From assembly GCF_004193775.1 (NCBI RefSeq), contig NC_041005.1:13177865-13241864 (forward strand): 64,000 bases of DNA, written 5' to 3'. The notes under the pieces are model-generated. The model was not told the DNA's origin and made no database searches. It was given only the letters and a program-made list of their open reading frames with translations. Numbering within the stretch: position 1 is the first letter of the stretch; every line of letters starts with the position of its first letter. The position numbers and the translations under genes are program-made. The DNA comes from Glycine soja (lineage: Eukaryota > Streptophyta > Magnoliopsida > Fabales > Fabaceae). Positions 44,136-57,516 of the stretch are shown piece by piece.

Positions 44136-45785
44136 TGTAGAAGCAAAGCTTCATGGTGAATCAAAGGTGATTCAAAGGTGTTTTGTTGATAACAATGATG
44201 ATAACAAAAGATGATGACAAAGGTGATGACAAAAAGCTCAAAGATTAATCAAGAACAATTCAAGAGTTCAAGATAAGAATCAAGAAGAATTCAAGACTCA
44301 AGAAGAGAGTCTAGAGACAAGAATCAAGATTCAAGGTTCAAGATCTCAAGAATCAAGATCAAGATTCAAGGCTCAAGATTCAAGAATGAAGAGAAGACTC
44401 AATCAAGATAAGTATTAAAAAGTTTTTTCAAAACTTTGAATAGCACATGAGTTTTTGACAAAACCTTTTACCAAAGAGTTTTTTACTCTCTGGTAATCGA
44501 TTACCATATTGTTGTAATCGATTACCAGTAGCAAAATGAGTTTGAAAAAGTTTTCAAACTGAATTTACAACGTTCCAATTATTTTCAAAAGGCTGTAATC
44601 GATTACAATGTTTTGGTAATCGATTACCAGTGCCCTTGAACATTGAAATTCAAATTCAAATGTGAAGAGTCACATCCTTTAACTTAAAAGCCTTGTGTAA
44701 TCGATTACACTAATTTGGTAATCGATTACCAGTGACTGTTTCTGATAAATCAAAAGATGTAACTCTTCAAAAAGGTTTTTGACTTTTTTAAATTGGTTTT
44801 AAGTTTTTCTAAAAGTTATAACTCTTCTAAATGGTCTTCTTGACCAGACATGAAGAGTCTATAAAAGCAAGGCTTTGTTTTGCATTTCAATCATCTTGAA
44901 CACTTATTCATACAATCATTTACAAGACTTGAATCTCTTTGAACTTCTTCTTCTTCTTTGTACCAAAAGCTTTCTGAAGTTTTCTGGTTTTCTAAACCTT
45001 GAAAACTTATGCTATTCATCTTTTCATTCTCTTCTCCCTTTGCCAAAAGAATTCGCCAAGGACTAACCGCCTGAATTCCTTTTTGTGTCTCTCTTCTCCC
45101 TTTTCCAAAAGAACAAAGGACTAACTGTCTGAATTCTTTTGTGTCTCCCTTCTCCCTTGTCAAAGAATTCAAAACGACACAGTCTGAGAATTCTTTTGAT
45201 TCTTTCCATTCCCTAATACAAAAGTGTTCAAAGGACTAACCGCCTGAGAATTCTTTTGTATCCCCATTCACAAAGTATCAAAGGTTTAACAGCCTGAAAT
45301 CTTTGTCTCAACACATTGGAGGGTACATCCTTTGTGGTACAAGTAGAGGGTACATCTACTTGGGTTTGACTGAGAACAAGAGAGGGTACATCTCTTGTGG
45401 ATCAGTTCTAGTGGAGGGTACATCCACTAGGTTCAAAGAGAACAAGGTAGGGTACATCCCTTGTGGATCTTTGCTTGTAAATGGATTTTTACAAGGTTGA
45501 AAGAAATCCCAAGGACCGCAGGTCGCTTGGGGACTGGATGTAGGCACGGGTTGTTGCCGAACCAATATAAAAACTCTTGTGTGTTTGTTTCCTTCTTCCC
45601 TACTCTTTTACTTTCCGCTGTGCATTTAATTTCTGCTTTTACTTTCTGTTAAGTTTCTCTTCTACTCCTCATTCTCTTAACAATTTAGTAAAAGCCTTAG
45701 AAGAGTAGTTTTTTAATTAGTAAAGGTTTAGGAATAGTTAATTCAACCCCCCTTCTTAATTATTATGAGGTCACTCGATCCAACA
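44136..45785 (+). repeat. Solo LTR B (1650 bp) with perfect TATCT duplication
   Basis: Starts TGTAGAAGC and ends GATCCAACA. Flanked by TATCT at 44131-44135 and 45786-45790. It has a TATAAAAG box near 44861, and near its end the motif ACTGGATGTAG followed by CGAACCAATATAAAA. No internal retroelement sequence, hence a solo LTR. Confidence 0.88.
44494..44729 (+). repeat. Three pairs of TAATCGATTAC palindromes in solo LTR B
   Basis: TAATCGATTAC begins at 44494/44515, 44596/44617 and 44698/44719. Each pair is 21 bp apart and pairs repeat every 102 bp. Located upstream of the TATA box. Confidence 0.9.
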
Positions 45786-47918
45786 TATCTCACCATAGGA
45801 CTGTCATCCACCTACACCTTTAAGTCATCATCCATTTTTCCATCACCAATCAACTTGGACAAGTTCAAACACAAAAAGAAGATGAAGGCTCAAATTTCAG
45901 AACAAGAAAGATTCCATGTTGCTTTCTTTACAAAAATCAAGCAGAATGTTTATAGAAGGCTTCTTGTTCTAGATATCAACCTTTATGGACATCTCCAACT
46001 TCATGAAGTCACCATTGTTACTACACCAAAATAGAAGAGGTATGATTATGAACATATTCTTTCTGATACAAGACTTTTTCTTCTAATGCCATAGTGACCA
46101 TGGACACTCTTGTACGGACGTGATTATTGCATACATACATGGTCAAGATGCAACTTCATTGGTTAATCCCTGGTACACAACAATTTGCGTGTCTAACCTT
46201 ATAAGAAAGTTCAAAAGAAGAAATAGAAAATCTAAAGAAAAAAGAAAAAGAGAAGAACACTCAAGATCATATTCCTCTATGAATTTTTTACCAAAGCAAA
46301 AGGGATCCATCTATACAAGTCTAACTTCCACAAGCCAAGTGGGACAAGAAGATCAACATTTAAACACTCTCTTCAAGACTTTTACCAGTGAATCCAGTTG
46401 ATCTTGTTCTATCACTTGTTGAGAACTCCATGATTGGTGGCATTCTTGCAGAGGTGTATGCTTTCAACCAAGCAATTGCATATTCACCAGGTCTACACAT
46501 CAACAGAACAACTGATATCAAGATTGAACCAGATCATTGCTACCCCAGGCTACCTCCTAGAGATGAAGGCAAAGAGAAAGGATTCAAGCTTTATTATAAT
46601 GAAGAGATGCTCAACAAACAAAAAAATGTTGAAGTAGTCAACTATCCAAGAAACTAGAGTTCACCTTTCAGTGGGAAGAAACTAGTGAAGAAATCAGACA
46701 TTTTTATGCCAAGACCTTCTGGAATCAAATTGTTTGGAATGATATGATCAAGGCTTTATCATTTGATTATGACAACAATGACAATGTTGACCACGAGGAT
46801 TCCATTCAAGTGTTTTGTTTAGTGAAGATGCATTACTTTGATGATGCATGAGTGTGTTTTTAAAGGACTCTGAAGATGACACAATCATCTCTCGGCTAAT
46901 AGAACTTCCCATCATCTTCAACGACATTGTCTATGATCTTATGAAGATGGATGAGAGGGATTTCAAAGATCATGTGATGAAAATTCATGAAGTGCAGAAG
47001 CCTAAAAGAAAAGAGTTAGAGAAAGCTTATAAAGTTGTTATTGAGGCTAAGAAAGTTGTAGAAGAAAATGCTAAGGCAGAAATTGAAAAGAGAACAAAGG
47101 CAATCCAACAGGTGTTGGATGATGCTGCAAAAGTTACTAAGGTATTTATTGATCTCACTATCGAGGTTTGCCTTTGTCCAATGCAACAAAAGTGAACAAA
47201 GGCAAACCTCAACAGAATGAAGAACAAGCAGCATCCCCTATAAAGTCTAATGCAACAAAAGCTAATGAGGTTGTTCGAACACATCAACCCGAACCTGCAT
47301 CCAAGTAGGCTAACACCTCAAATGAAGCCTCTTTAGTGGAAAAGGAGGTTCGTGATGCTATTGTTGTCTTCTCTAGCAACTTTGATGTTGCACTAATCAA
47401 CTTATCTGCCTCTAGTTCCTTAACTAAAGATCACATCCAAGCAATGCTTGATCAAGCCCTGACAAGGCAGAATGAAGAAACTCAAATGTTGGTAACTCAT
47501 GTCATGGCTCAACAAAGAGAGGAAACAAGGAAGGAACTACAAGCTTATGTTGAACAACAAATATTGAAGAGTGAGCAATATAAGCATTCCATTCAATTTA
47601 CTATTGCTACTCAATTCACCAGTCTATCAAAAATGCTACTACATAACCTACAACAAGCTTAACAAATCATGTTGGGTTTTGTCGTCCAACCACCTCCTAT
47701 CGTCTAATAACAACCAACTCCAAGTATACTGCTTGCACCTCTTGAAGCAACACCATCATCACCAACATCAATACCACCACCATCCAATCAAGAGTGACAA
47801 TAATTTCCAATCATCATTTCTTTCTTTGAACCCTAAGTCTTTTTGTTAATTCCAATAAGGAATTTAAATAATACAATTGTGGTTTGGTTATCTCTTGTTT
47901 GTTTTTATTATTATTTGT

Positions 47919-47980
<62 letters not shown>

Positions 47981-48136
47981 TTTACATGTCATGCATAAAG
48001 GTTATTGAACTCGAGGGGAGTTTTTATAAACCTACATACATATATATTTGCTATGATATTATTGTTCTACAACATAATTCATAATCATGCATTATCCTTC
48101 TATCTTATGGTTTATCATCATATAAAAAAGGGATAT
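45786..48136 (+). pseudogene. Third-ORF region of the decayed sirevirus, part 2
   Basis: Open pieces include DEGKEKGFKLYYNEEMLNKQ (about 46560), a Lys/Glu coiled-coil stretch near 46960-47140 and a Gln/Glu-rich segment EKEVRDAIVVFSSNFDVALI to LLHNLQQA (47336-47662). A Thr/Pro/His-rich tail follows. A homologous region lies at 56371-59310, where DEGKKKGFKLYFNEEM and the tail recur. The stretch ends with a degenerate polypurine tract (AAAAAAGGGATAT, 48124-48136) before the LTR. Confidence 0.6.
47924..47978. repeat. (TA)n microsatellite, 55 bp
   Basis: Uninterrupted TA dinucleotides followed by GCTTTACATG. A second TA run occupies the homologous place in the other sirevirus copy (59180-59210). 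Confidence 0.95.
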
Positions 48137-49410
48137 TGTTAAGTCTGGATGGTCTATTGTCAACTGGATGATCCGTCCTTACCCATAACTTTTATGATCA
48201 CAAAAGGTATAAATTATCGATGGACTAATGAGCTATTTTTAAGTGAACAAGAACTACTATATATGAGCACACTTGGTATTACTTCATACTTTACAACTCT
48301 TATAAGTACACATCCAATCACAAGTGGAAACTGTTTTATTAAAGAGTAATATCCAACATCCAATGCACTATTCTAAACTAGCATCCACTCATTGTGGAAA
48401 CTAGTGTCTATACATTGTATTGTTTTTATTCACGTCCAATGAAATTAATCACTTATATAGTCTCTTTTATATCAAGTATAAGTGACATCCAACATTGTAC
48501 TAGAATCAACGTTTGCTACAAAGGGAAGTGCATGACTTAACTTTCACAAATTCATTTTTGCCTATCTTATTTTGAATTGCTAACATTTGAATTTAAGGAA
48601 GGAAATAATAGAAAGGAATAAAAGGTGTTCAAAGGAATATTCCTTAGAGGTCATTATTGCTAAAGAGAGGAACACATGCAATTGTCTGTACTTTTATTCT
48701 TTCTCTATCCATAAGAGCGTAACATGTAGCACTACCTCTAGTTGTGAGACAACAATCAAATCAGAGAGAAGTGTTAATCCCATAATGGATACTTTCATCA
48801 AGTCTATAAAAAGTGATCAAGGCTCTACTATTAAGATCAAGAAGAAAATGAACAAAAATACGAAGTGAAAAGCAAGAGGATTCTGAAGTGAGAATTTGTC
48901 AAGTCATTGAAGGATACCTAACAATGCTTAATAAGTTCATTTACGTAGCAAAGTTATTTATTTGTATTTGAGCTTAATTGTTTATTCACTATGTTGAGTG
49001 ATTTGAATCTATGTATTGAATCAAATATTTTTTTTTGTGAAAGCTAAGAGTGGTTTAGCGTTAAACAATACTTGTGTGTCTTAGATTCAGGGGGAGTCTA
49101 AGGGTGTGCCAGTAGTGGCCTAGAGAATACTATTGTAGCCAAGAGTGGTAGGAAAAAATACATGTTTGTAATCAAGGTTTGATTAGTGGAACCCTTGACT
49201 GGTTTGTGAAGGAGAACTGGACGTAGTTCTTAGCGAATCACTATAAACTAAGTGTTTCTACTTATCTCTCAAGCTATTTGATTAGTATTCTCTTTAGTTT
49301 ATATTGACACACTTTGTCACACAATCATTATTTTGAAAAAACCTTTGTGAAAATACTTTTTTATCAATCACTGGATGAAAATGTTTATTAAAATAATTTC
49401 TAATCAAGTG
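48137..49410 (+). repeat. 3' LTR of the first decayed sirevirus
   Basis: Begins TGTTAAGTCTGG after the polypurine-like tract and aligns with the LTR at 59311. It contains ACTGGACGTAG and CGAATCACTATAAAC near 49215-49245. Similarity to the other copy fades near 49400, so the end is approximate and no target duplication was found. Confidence 0.65.
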
Positions 49411-50524
49411 ACAATATAAAAGTTTTTATACTAATAGTGTATCATAATAAGTTTATTTCACACAATGATTATATTTTAGTTGGCAATGCAATTGAGTTTG
49501 TGGAGAAGGATATGGGTTCAATCCCCACATAATACATCATTGAAACTAAAAAAACAACTTTAAATGTGACTAAACCTCGAAACAAAGATTAACCACATGT
49601 CTTAATTAGGTGGTTAAAAATAAAAACAAAAAATTCAATTTCATCTAACTCAACTATTTGATGCAATATTGAAAGCTCGACTTTGACAAACTCATTATTA
49701 GCAAGAACTCTTTGTTGTGTTTTTGAGTTTGAAAAGTTATTTCAAAAGGCAAAGTCCCACATTTCCTAGAATATCTTTGGCGGAAGTGTTTATATATCAA
49801 CTTGTGATATGGGTTATCAAAGTGGCTAGTAAGAGGTGGAAGTCTTACGCACATGAGCTTGGGTCTTGTGGACTTGACATTGTGTAAATCCACCAATATG
49901 CCCCCATGGGGTGTGATAATGGGTCGTGCAATCTTTTGATTTTTTATTTAATCAAATTCCTTTTGGGAATTATTTTAAATTCAAAAGTTTATCCAAAAAT
50001 TCTGGTTTTTAGTGTGACAAATTTTAATTTGGCTCAATTATGAAAAACATTGGATTTCTAGTCTTCATCATTCATTTGTTTTTGTGTTTTGTCTTTAAAC
50101 ATTTTCATAATCGTATCAATTATTTTCATCACGATTTAAAAGTCCTTTAATTTCAAATGATCACAAAGTGCTCGACTAGTGCTATATATACGACCTTCTC
50201 TAACCATGTTTTTAACACTGAAAAGAAAATCCTTTTCTCCTCTCTCTAGAATCCTTTCTCTATTTTTGGGTTTGATTTTTCGCCCTTGCTTCTTTTTGTG
50301 GTCTCAACACATCTAAGGAGTTCTTGTTTATCTTGGGGTGGCTTGAATGGTATACCACATATAAGTCCTTTGGGACAGTGCTCATACACACCTTAGGAAG
50401 CCATTCTTCATGATCTTCAACATTGTTTCCAACAATCTAAAGGACTTATAACTGCTAGAGAAAAATATTGATATTTTCACTCTAGTGTAGACTTCTTCGA
50501 TTCCCACTGTTGAATCCACATCCC
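49411..50524. other. LTR-like DNA of uncertain family
   Basis: No ORF supported. The text (AAAGTCCCACATTTCC near 49755, TATATATA near 50181, then a CT-rich leader to about 50510) resembles a copia LTR of another lineage, but ends and target duplication could not be fixed. Confidence 0.35.
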
Positions 50525-52287
50525 TGTTTTTAATTATGACAAACCATTAGCAATGAAAATTGAAAGGATGATTGAATAAAGTGATGGCTAACATTCTGCT
50601 TAACTGTTTTAGTGTTTATTACTTTGAGAAGCAAAGATGTTCTTTCATTCTGAGGTACTCAGAATGATGCTCAGAAAGGATCACAAAACTGCTGTCAGAA
50701 TTCAGTACTTAGAAGAATTCTTGAAGCCCATCAGAATGATGAAGTTTGCTTCCCTCTGAGTACTTGGTTATTTGAAATATATTTAACAGCAAGGCCTTAC
50801 ATAGAAGATTTTTCAAAGGCTACATGAAGAGCATCATGGTTCAGAGTGAAGCTATGTAGAGTCTACATTAGAATGGTGAAAACCTTGACTCTGAGTTTTT
50901 AAACATCAGAATCATTTAGAAAGACTCGTAATGCATCACTTGAACATTAGTAGAAGACTTAAGTCTGACAGTTCTTCACCTTCCATATGTTGCCATAGTT
51001 TCCGAAGGCACATCAAAACGAAAGAATTAACTACATAAGAAGATGCAAGATTGTCGAATGATTAAGTTTTCCATGAGAAACATTGATGTCAAGCATCAGG
51101 CTGCAAGGCTGAGGAGAACTACTCAGTCTTACCTTGGACAATGCACTAACACACTAGCAAATCAATTTCTACTAAGTCTTTTTTAAGTAATCAACTTCAA
51201 AATGCTTTGAAGCTGTGAAAAGGTGTTAAGAGTGATGAAGTTGTACTACATCAGAATGGGATATCAATCCGAACTTCATCAAAGGAATTCATCAAATTTT
51301 TGATTCATTCTCAGTAAACATCAAAATGGCTATTTTGATTGTTTTTCAAAATGCCCAGCAGAAAGGTTCCTCGAAAAGAGAACCTTAGAATGGCTCTATC
51401 TGCGGTCACATCATGACAACTGGAAAGTGCACCTACTTGCTCTAGAAGTGTGTTAGTTGTATGGAGGCTACTATAAAGGTCTTCTAGGAGCTTTATGAGG
51501 CAATTTCAAAGGCTATGAAGAACAAGTTGAAGCATTCAAAATATGCAACCCATTGTGCTAGATCTTTAACTGAGAAATTCATGTTTCAGCTTCAACCCTC
51601 TTTATAAGCGAGACTCATTTTTGTATTGTGCTTTCAAAGTTTGTAATAGTTTTAGATAGAAGTGTTAGATTAATTTCGTGAGTGGAATCCCTCATGCGAG
51701 GAGAAAATCTGTAATTTATGCAGTTAATCATAGACCATTTTCTATAAGGACCAATAGCGGCTGGCAAAGAAGAAATCCAATGGTGTAGCTGGTCTAGCTA
51801 AGGCTAGGATTGAAGTCCAATGGGGAACTAACAAGTTTGTGAAATCCAGTGGTTGCTAGTAAAATTGTGAACTGGTTGTGTTGATGAAAATCTTATATTG
51901 AAGGGTGAAGACTGGACATAGTCCTAGGTTGCGATGAACCAATATAAAAACCTTTATGCACTCTTCTTCCTTATCTTTTCTTTACTTTTCTTTGCATAGA
52001 TTTAAGAAAATAGTTTTGATCAAAACACTAAATCTGTTATTTTCATCCTAACAACATAAGTGAAATTTTGTTTACCAAAAGGTTTTTATTAAACAACCAT
52101 CTTTGGAACAAAAGCTTTAATTTGTAGAAGAAATATTTTTCCAAAACTGTTGCATTTTCATTCTAAGCTCAGAACAATTTTCTCTTTCTGAACCTATTCA
52201 TTTTGAACTATAATTAGAAACCTTTTTGCATTTAAAAGAAGATTAATAGTTTTTCAAAACCCCATTCTTGGTATTTTTGTCCCTTCA
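50525..52287 (+). repeat. Probable sirevirus LTR inserted in copia DNA
   Basis: Begins TGTTTTTAATTATGAC and carries near its end ACTGGACATAG and GAACCAATATAAAAAC (51911-51950), as in the other sirevirus-type LTRs here. It stops shortly before copia gag sequence starts at about 52300. Target duplication uncertain (TCCC on both sides at best). Confidence 0.5.
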
Positions 52288-52299
52288 CCCTCTACTACC

Positions 52300-53270
52300 T
52301 TTGCCAAGCCACTCTTGGATGTGTCTAAGATCCAGGTCTTTGCAGGCCAAAATTTTCAACACTGTCAGGAATGTGTCCACACATTACTGGACATGCATGG
52401 GGTAGTTTTCACCCTTACCGCCAAAAGGCCTGACTTTGCTACACCTGCCAAACAACTTGAACAATCGAATCAAGTGAATAAGGTATGTCGTCACACCTTA
52501 CTGAGTACATTGTCTAACAAGTGTCTCGATGTCTACTTTTCGTATAAGGAAGCAAATGAGATATGTGACCCCTTGTTTTGAAGCATGCTGTTAAGGACAT
52601 AGTCAGGCAATGTTTCATCATCGATAATTACTATCACTGGACAAAAAGGACATCAAGGTACAAATCAAAGAATACCACAAGTTACTTGAAGACCTAAAGG
52701 AAAAAAACACAACCCTACCTGACAAATTTATTCCTAGCTCCTATTGAGAAACTTCATGAATCCTAGACTAATTACAAACAACAAATGAAGCATAGGCACA
52801 AACAGATGTCTCTGTCAGACCTTATCACACACATCATCATTAAGGATACCAAATAAAATGAATATGTTGTTGCAAGGGCCAAGGCTTTATCTTCCAAGGC
52901 AAATATGGTGCAAGATAATGCAATTCAGAAAAGGTACAGTAACAAAACTGATCACAAGAAAATAAATCCTACGTGTTCCTACTTCTAACCCCACTTTCAA
53001 GAAAAAAGGAAATTGTTTTGCTTATGGAGGGCCAAGACATTATGCAACATAGTGCAAACATCGAGTGGTGAGAAATAATAATAATTGTTGTGATCATTTC
53101 TCAAGTTCATAAGCCTAGGGCTAACCTAGCTAAAAGAGATGAAATAATTGTTGCAATCATTACTTAGGTCAATGTTGTGACCAATGTTAGAAAATAGGTG
53201 GTAGACTCCGGGGCTACCAAGCACATCTGTGCTGATAGAAATTTGTTTACCTCCTACACTGTTGGGTAAA
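52300..53270 (+). pseudogene. Copia Gag-protease remnant
   Basis: Reads LLDVSKIQVFAGQNFQHCQE, then LLDMHGVVFTLTAKRPDFAT and EYHKLLEDLKEKNTTLPDKF, a UBN2-type copia Gag. Then a decayed zinc knuckle (NCFAYGGPRHYAT) and the protease motif VVDSGATKHICA near 53200. Multiple stops. The first 88 codons (52315-52581) remain open. It ends just after the protease motif, so integrase and RT are missing. Confidence 0.75.
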
Positions 53271-53766
53271 TGGGTTATTAGTAGGTTGTGGTTCATGAAT
53301 AGCAGATTTGTGGTTTTAAACATTGAGGACAACAATCTCAAGTACTAAAGTGACTATAGAAATCTTATTATTTTTCAAACTCATAATTTCTATAAAAAAA
53401 AAAAATAAATGGAGTTGGAGAGGTGTTTTTGTTGTTTTGCTGCATGGAGATGGAATGCCTAGAAAACCTGTACCAATGATGAGCATTATGAAGGAATTGA
53501 AAGTGGTAGTGCAAAGGTTTTGATTATGAGTCACAAAATATTTTTTTTGTTGCCAATTTATTCAAAACACATGGTACATTAATTTTTTTGAATCAATATA
53601 ATATTCTTTTATTATAATTTTGGATAAAGGAGAATCTTCAAAGAAAATAAAACTAATTTCATTATATGGTGTTGTTGGAATTTTTTATGTGGTTTCAATG
53701 AAAAATTTAGTGTGTTTTATAAATTAAAAAAAAGAACATAATGCAAGTTTTAAATACCATGACATC
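53271..53766. other. No supported feature
   Basis: AT-rich DNA between the copia remnant and the hAT-type MITE. Short ORFs only, no recognised repeat end. Confidence 0.5.
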
Positions 53767-53774
53767 ATTGTATT

Positions 53775-54062
53775 CAAGGATGGATTTAAGGTAAGGGCTA
53801 GCAGGGGCCTTGCCCCCTCCCTCTAGATTCTTTATATACTTGAGAAGAAAAATAAAATAAATATTGATAGAGAAAAATAGAGTATTGAATTAATGTTTGC
53901 TTAATTTTATTCTAGTAGTAGATTTTACCTCTAGTTTTACACATGAATTTGATAATAAATATGTTTGTGGAACATTTTATTTATCAAAAAAGTTATTTAT
54001 GAAATAATTGTGTAAAAAGAAATTTTCGGCCCCTTTTTCATGTATTCATGGATCTGTCCTTG
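53775..54062. mobile_element. hAT-type MITE, 288 bp
   Basis: The 8-bp duplication ATTGTATT flanks it (53767-53774 and 54063-54070). Ends are imperfect inverted repeats, CAAGGATGGATTTA at the left and the complement of CAAGGACAGATCCA at the right. Eight-base duplications and short C-A starting ends are typical of the hAT superfamily. There is no coding capacity, so it depends on a transposase elsewhere. Confidence 0.75.
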
Positions 54063-54072
54063 ATTGTATTAT

Positions 54073-55470
54073 TGTTTGAGCTTCCAGCAAGTGCACCGCA
54101 TCACACAAGTAGTATAAAACGGTAAGAACCGAGTATCGAACACTCAGGGAACTTGTGTTATTTGGTAAGCTATTTCAGCAAATAGGTGCTATTGTGTGAA
54201 AGTAAGTGTGAATATGAACAAGTGTATAAACTATCTGTGCAAAAAAAGAAAGAAAAATCACACGAGAGAAATGATGTGTAAAAACAAGTAGAGAACACGT
54301 TGGTCTTCCTAATAGGTGCCTGATGCTAAAAAGATATTCTCTATCTAACAATGCTCATGTGTTCTTATGGTGTCTCCTGAAATACTAAACCACGATTCCT
54401 CATGATAGCTTAGCCTAATCCTGATCAAGCATCGTCCGCAAATTCCTCTTGTAAGACTTAACTCAACCAGGACTGCATTAAGACACACATACTCAACTAA
54501 CTTATCGCACCCTGATTCCTCATGAAAGAACGATAACTCAGCCCTGCACTATCAAGGACTTTAGAGTCATACCAATTTCCACTATTGAATGACCCTAACA
54601 AAGCATGCATCTATGTGGTCAAGGTAAAGGCATACTGGAATGAAAAGCAGATAGCACAGAGAACACACAAAACATCATTAAATAGATAAACATATATTTA
54701 CATCAGGTACTTACATGGAAGATCAAATAGAGGATTTAGCTTTCCATACCAGGAAGCTTTCTTAAAAACAAAGAGAAGAACAAGATGAAAGATTGCAAAA
54801 ATACAAGTGGTGAGGATGCCTCCTTCACCTCTAGGATCTCATAATCACTCACAAACTCATCTCAAGCTTTCAAACCGGCTCTTGCTTCGAGCTCTGGTCT
54901 CTGCAGATCTTCACACAACAAAATCTCTCAAAACTCTCTGGAACTTGGACCTTTCTCTCTCTAGAAACCCTAGACATACAAAGCTCTGAATCCCAGTCCA
55001 AACTCTCTTCACAAAATCTGATTTCAGGTTTAAATAGGTGGCCTTGTTCATGCTCGTGTGCTTAGCGCACATTAGTGATTTTTGGCTTAACGCGCCTTTC
55101 ACGCTTAGCGGATGAACTGAATCGGTGCACTTAGAGAGATGAAGCGGTGCGCTTAGCGAACTTGTACAACTCATCTTCTTCTGGATTCTTCCTTGCGCTT
55201 AGCCCAGGAATGTTGCACTTAGCGGATGCTCGCTAAGCCAGCAGATTGGCTTAGCGAGAAAGTGAAAACAACCTTTTCCAAAGCGTACCTAATTAACCTG
55301 AAATTGAGAGAAAATGGTTATTAAGCACACAAAATGGAAATACTAAGTATTTATTACCTATACTTAACAAAAAGTACTTATAACATTACAAAATAACCAT
55401 AAATTGGGAGAGTTTGATACAATTTATACAAGTTTTATACACAAAAGTTAGTCATTTTCACCGACTAACA
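54073..55470 (-). repeat. Solo LTR C (1398 bp), same family as solo LTR A, inverted
   Basis: In element orientation it starts TGTTAGTCGG at 55470 and ends CTCAAACA at 54073. Perfect duplication ATTAT at 54068-54072 and 55471-55475. The hairpin arms CTCGCTAAGCC/GGCTTAGCGAG (55229-55239, 55248-55258) and GCTAAGCGC words match solo LTR A. Confidence 0.92.
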
Positions 55471-55475
55471 ATTAT

Positions 55476-56370
55476 GTACCTTGATCCCCCTATCTTGTCT
55501 TTGGTTTAAGGATCTCAAGTTGAAAGAGCTAGGCATTAATGCTGAACTAACAATGGCTATAGCAAGTGGATTACAGATTTGCATAAAAGAGAATTTTCAT
55601 AGAAAATCAACCTTTAGAATGGTGAGATAAATTGAAAATTAAAAATTGTAGTCTTCTATCATATAGTTACAATAATTGATGTCATAGTTAATTTTTTCAA
55701 TTTGAATTTAGATTTGTGAGAAAATTGTTTAACTTGAAAATGCCTTGATGGTAAAAAGTTTGTTTGTATCATTTATAGTTTAATCCCTTGAGTTAAAAAT
55801 TTATAGGCAAGTTGGCAGTGTGTGTGGCCTGATTGAAAAACTTTATATAATGTGTTGAGATTAAAAGCCTTCCAAGGATTGAGAGGTACGATATAGTGAG
55901 AGCATAAATTTCATGAATGAGAAGAAGATACTATCTTTTGAGTCATTTTGTTTTAAGAATTCTTTAGTACACATCACTTGATTATGGTGCGTTACTTAGT
56001 GATTAACTAACTAAATAAGACTTAAGTTGGGATTTATTACTATAGAAATGGTTGATTATGAGACTTAGTAGTTAAAAAACTATTTAAGCAAATATTCCTT
56101 TAGAATATAAATTGAGAAATATGGTGATCAAGCAATTGCTTAAAAGAAAGAAATTCATTGATTCTGCAAAGTCAATGACGGATTCGACCAATCTTCTAAC
56201 TAAAATCCCAAGGAAAAAAATATTATAGAAACATCAAGGGTTATCATAATTTATTAAGCCACTTGAAAATAAACAAGTGATGGTGAACTAACCTTTGCAA
56301 GGGTGTGTTTGTGGTAAAGAAGAAGTCATCCAAGAACCTATTCAATGTGAATACATCTCTGTGTCTCCCA
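55476..56370. other. No supported gene
   Basis: A plus-strand stretch near 55500-55620 (DLKLKELGINAELTMAIASG) could be a small exon remnant but is not recognised. The rest is AT-rich. Confidence 0.35.
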
Positions 56371-57516
56371 CACCTTGGACAAGGTAGGATTATCAACATG
56401 TTCCATCTACTACTTATAATGTGTTGCTTGTTGATGCTATAGTAGCATTGGACACTTCTTCCAAGATGCGACTAGCAAATCCCAACCTGGTCAGGATGGA
56501 ATCTCATTGGTTAATCCATGTAACTCAACAACATGTGCATCCAGTCTCTGAAAAAGAAGGAGAAAAAAAAGAAAAGCAAAAGAAAAAGAATAAAACCAAA
56601 ATCTCTCTTGATTTTATACATTCTTCCACTTTTTCAAAAATCAACATCGATCCATTAGTGGAATATCAGCCTCCATAGATCAGATGGAGAAAAAAGATCA
56701 ATATATGGACGCTCATCACAAGACGTCTTCCACTCAATCCTACTTATCTTATTCTATCTGGTGCAGACCCAACATCTATTGGTGGGATTCTTTCATAGAT
56801 GTACATCTTCAATTAGGCCATTGCCTATATATCCACCAAATCTTCATATAAGTAGGACAACTAACATAAAGATGGTTCTTGATTGTTGTTGCCCAAGTTT
56901 TTTTGTTCATGATGAAGGCAAAAAGAAGGGATTTAAGTTGTACTTCAACGAAGAAATGCCTTGTAGGTGGAAATAGTCAATCATCCTAGGAACTGGAAAT
57001 CACTTTTTGATAGGAAGAAACTTACAAAGAAACTAGATAGTTTTGATGCCAAAACCTTCTGGAATAAAACTATTTGCGATGACACTCTCAAGGCCTCTTC
57101 ATCTAGGTATGATGGCAGTGACACTGTAGACCACAAGAATTCTATCCCTTGTAGAGAGCTACCAAGGAAAATAATGAATAAGATGCAAGAGCTACCAAGC
57201 AAGCTAAAGAAGATAAAGGAAAGATTACTGAGGTCTTTGTTAATCTAAACATCTATGGTGAATTGCAAGAGATTGATGAACGAGCAACATTCCCTATAGA
57301 GCCCATTATTGCCAAGGCTGATGAGGTCGTCCATTCCAAACAACATGTTCTTGCGTCCAAGCAGGTTGAACCCTTAAGTGAAGCCACTTCAATTCAAAAG
57401 AATGCTCCTGATACAATGGTTGTTTTCAAAGACTCTCTAATGTTGCCCCTATCAACTTTGCTGCCCCCAATACTCTTTCAAAAAATAAAGTCCAAGACCT
57501 TGTGATTCAACCTATG

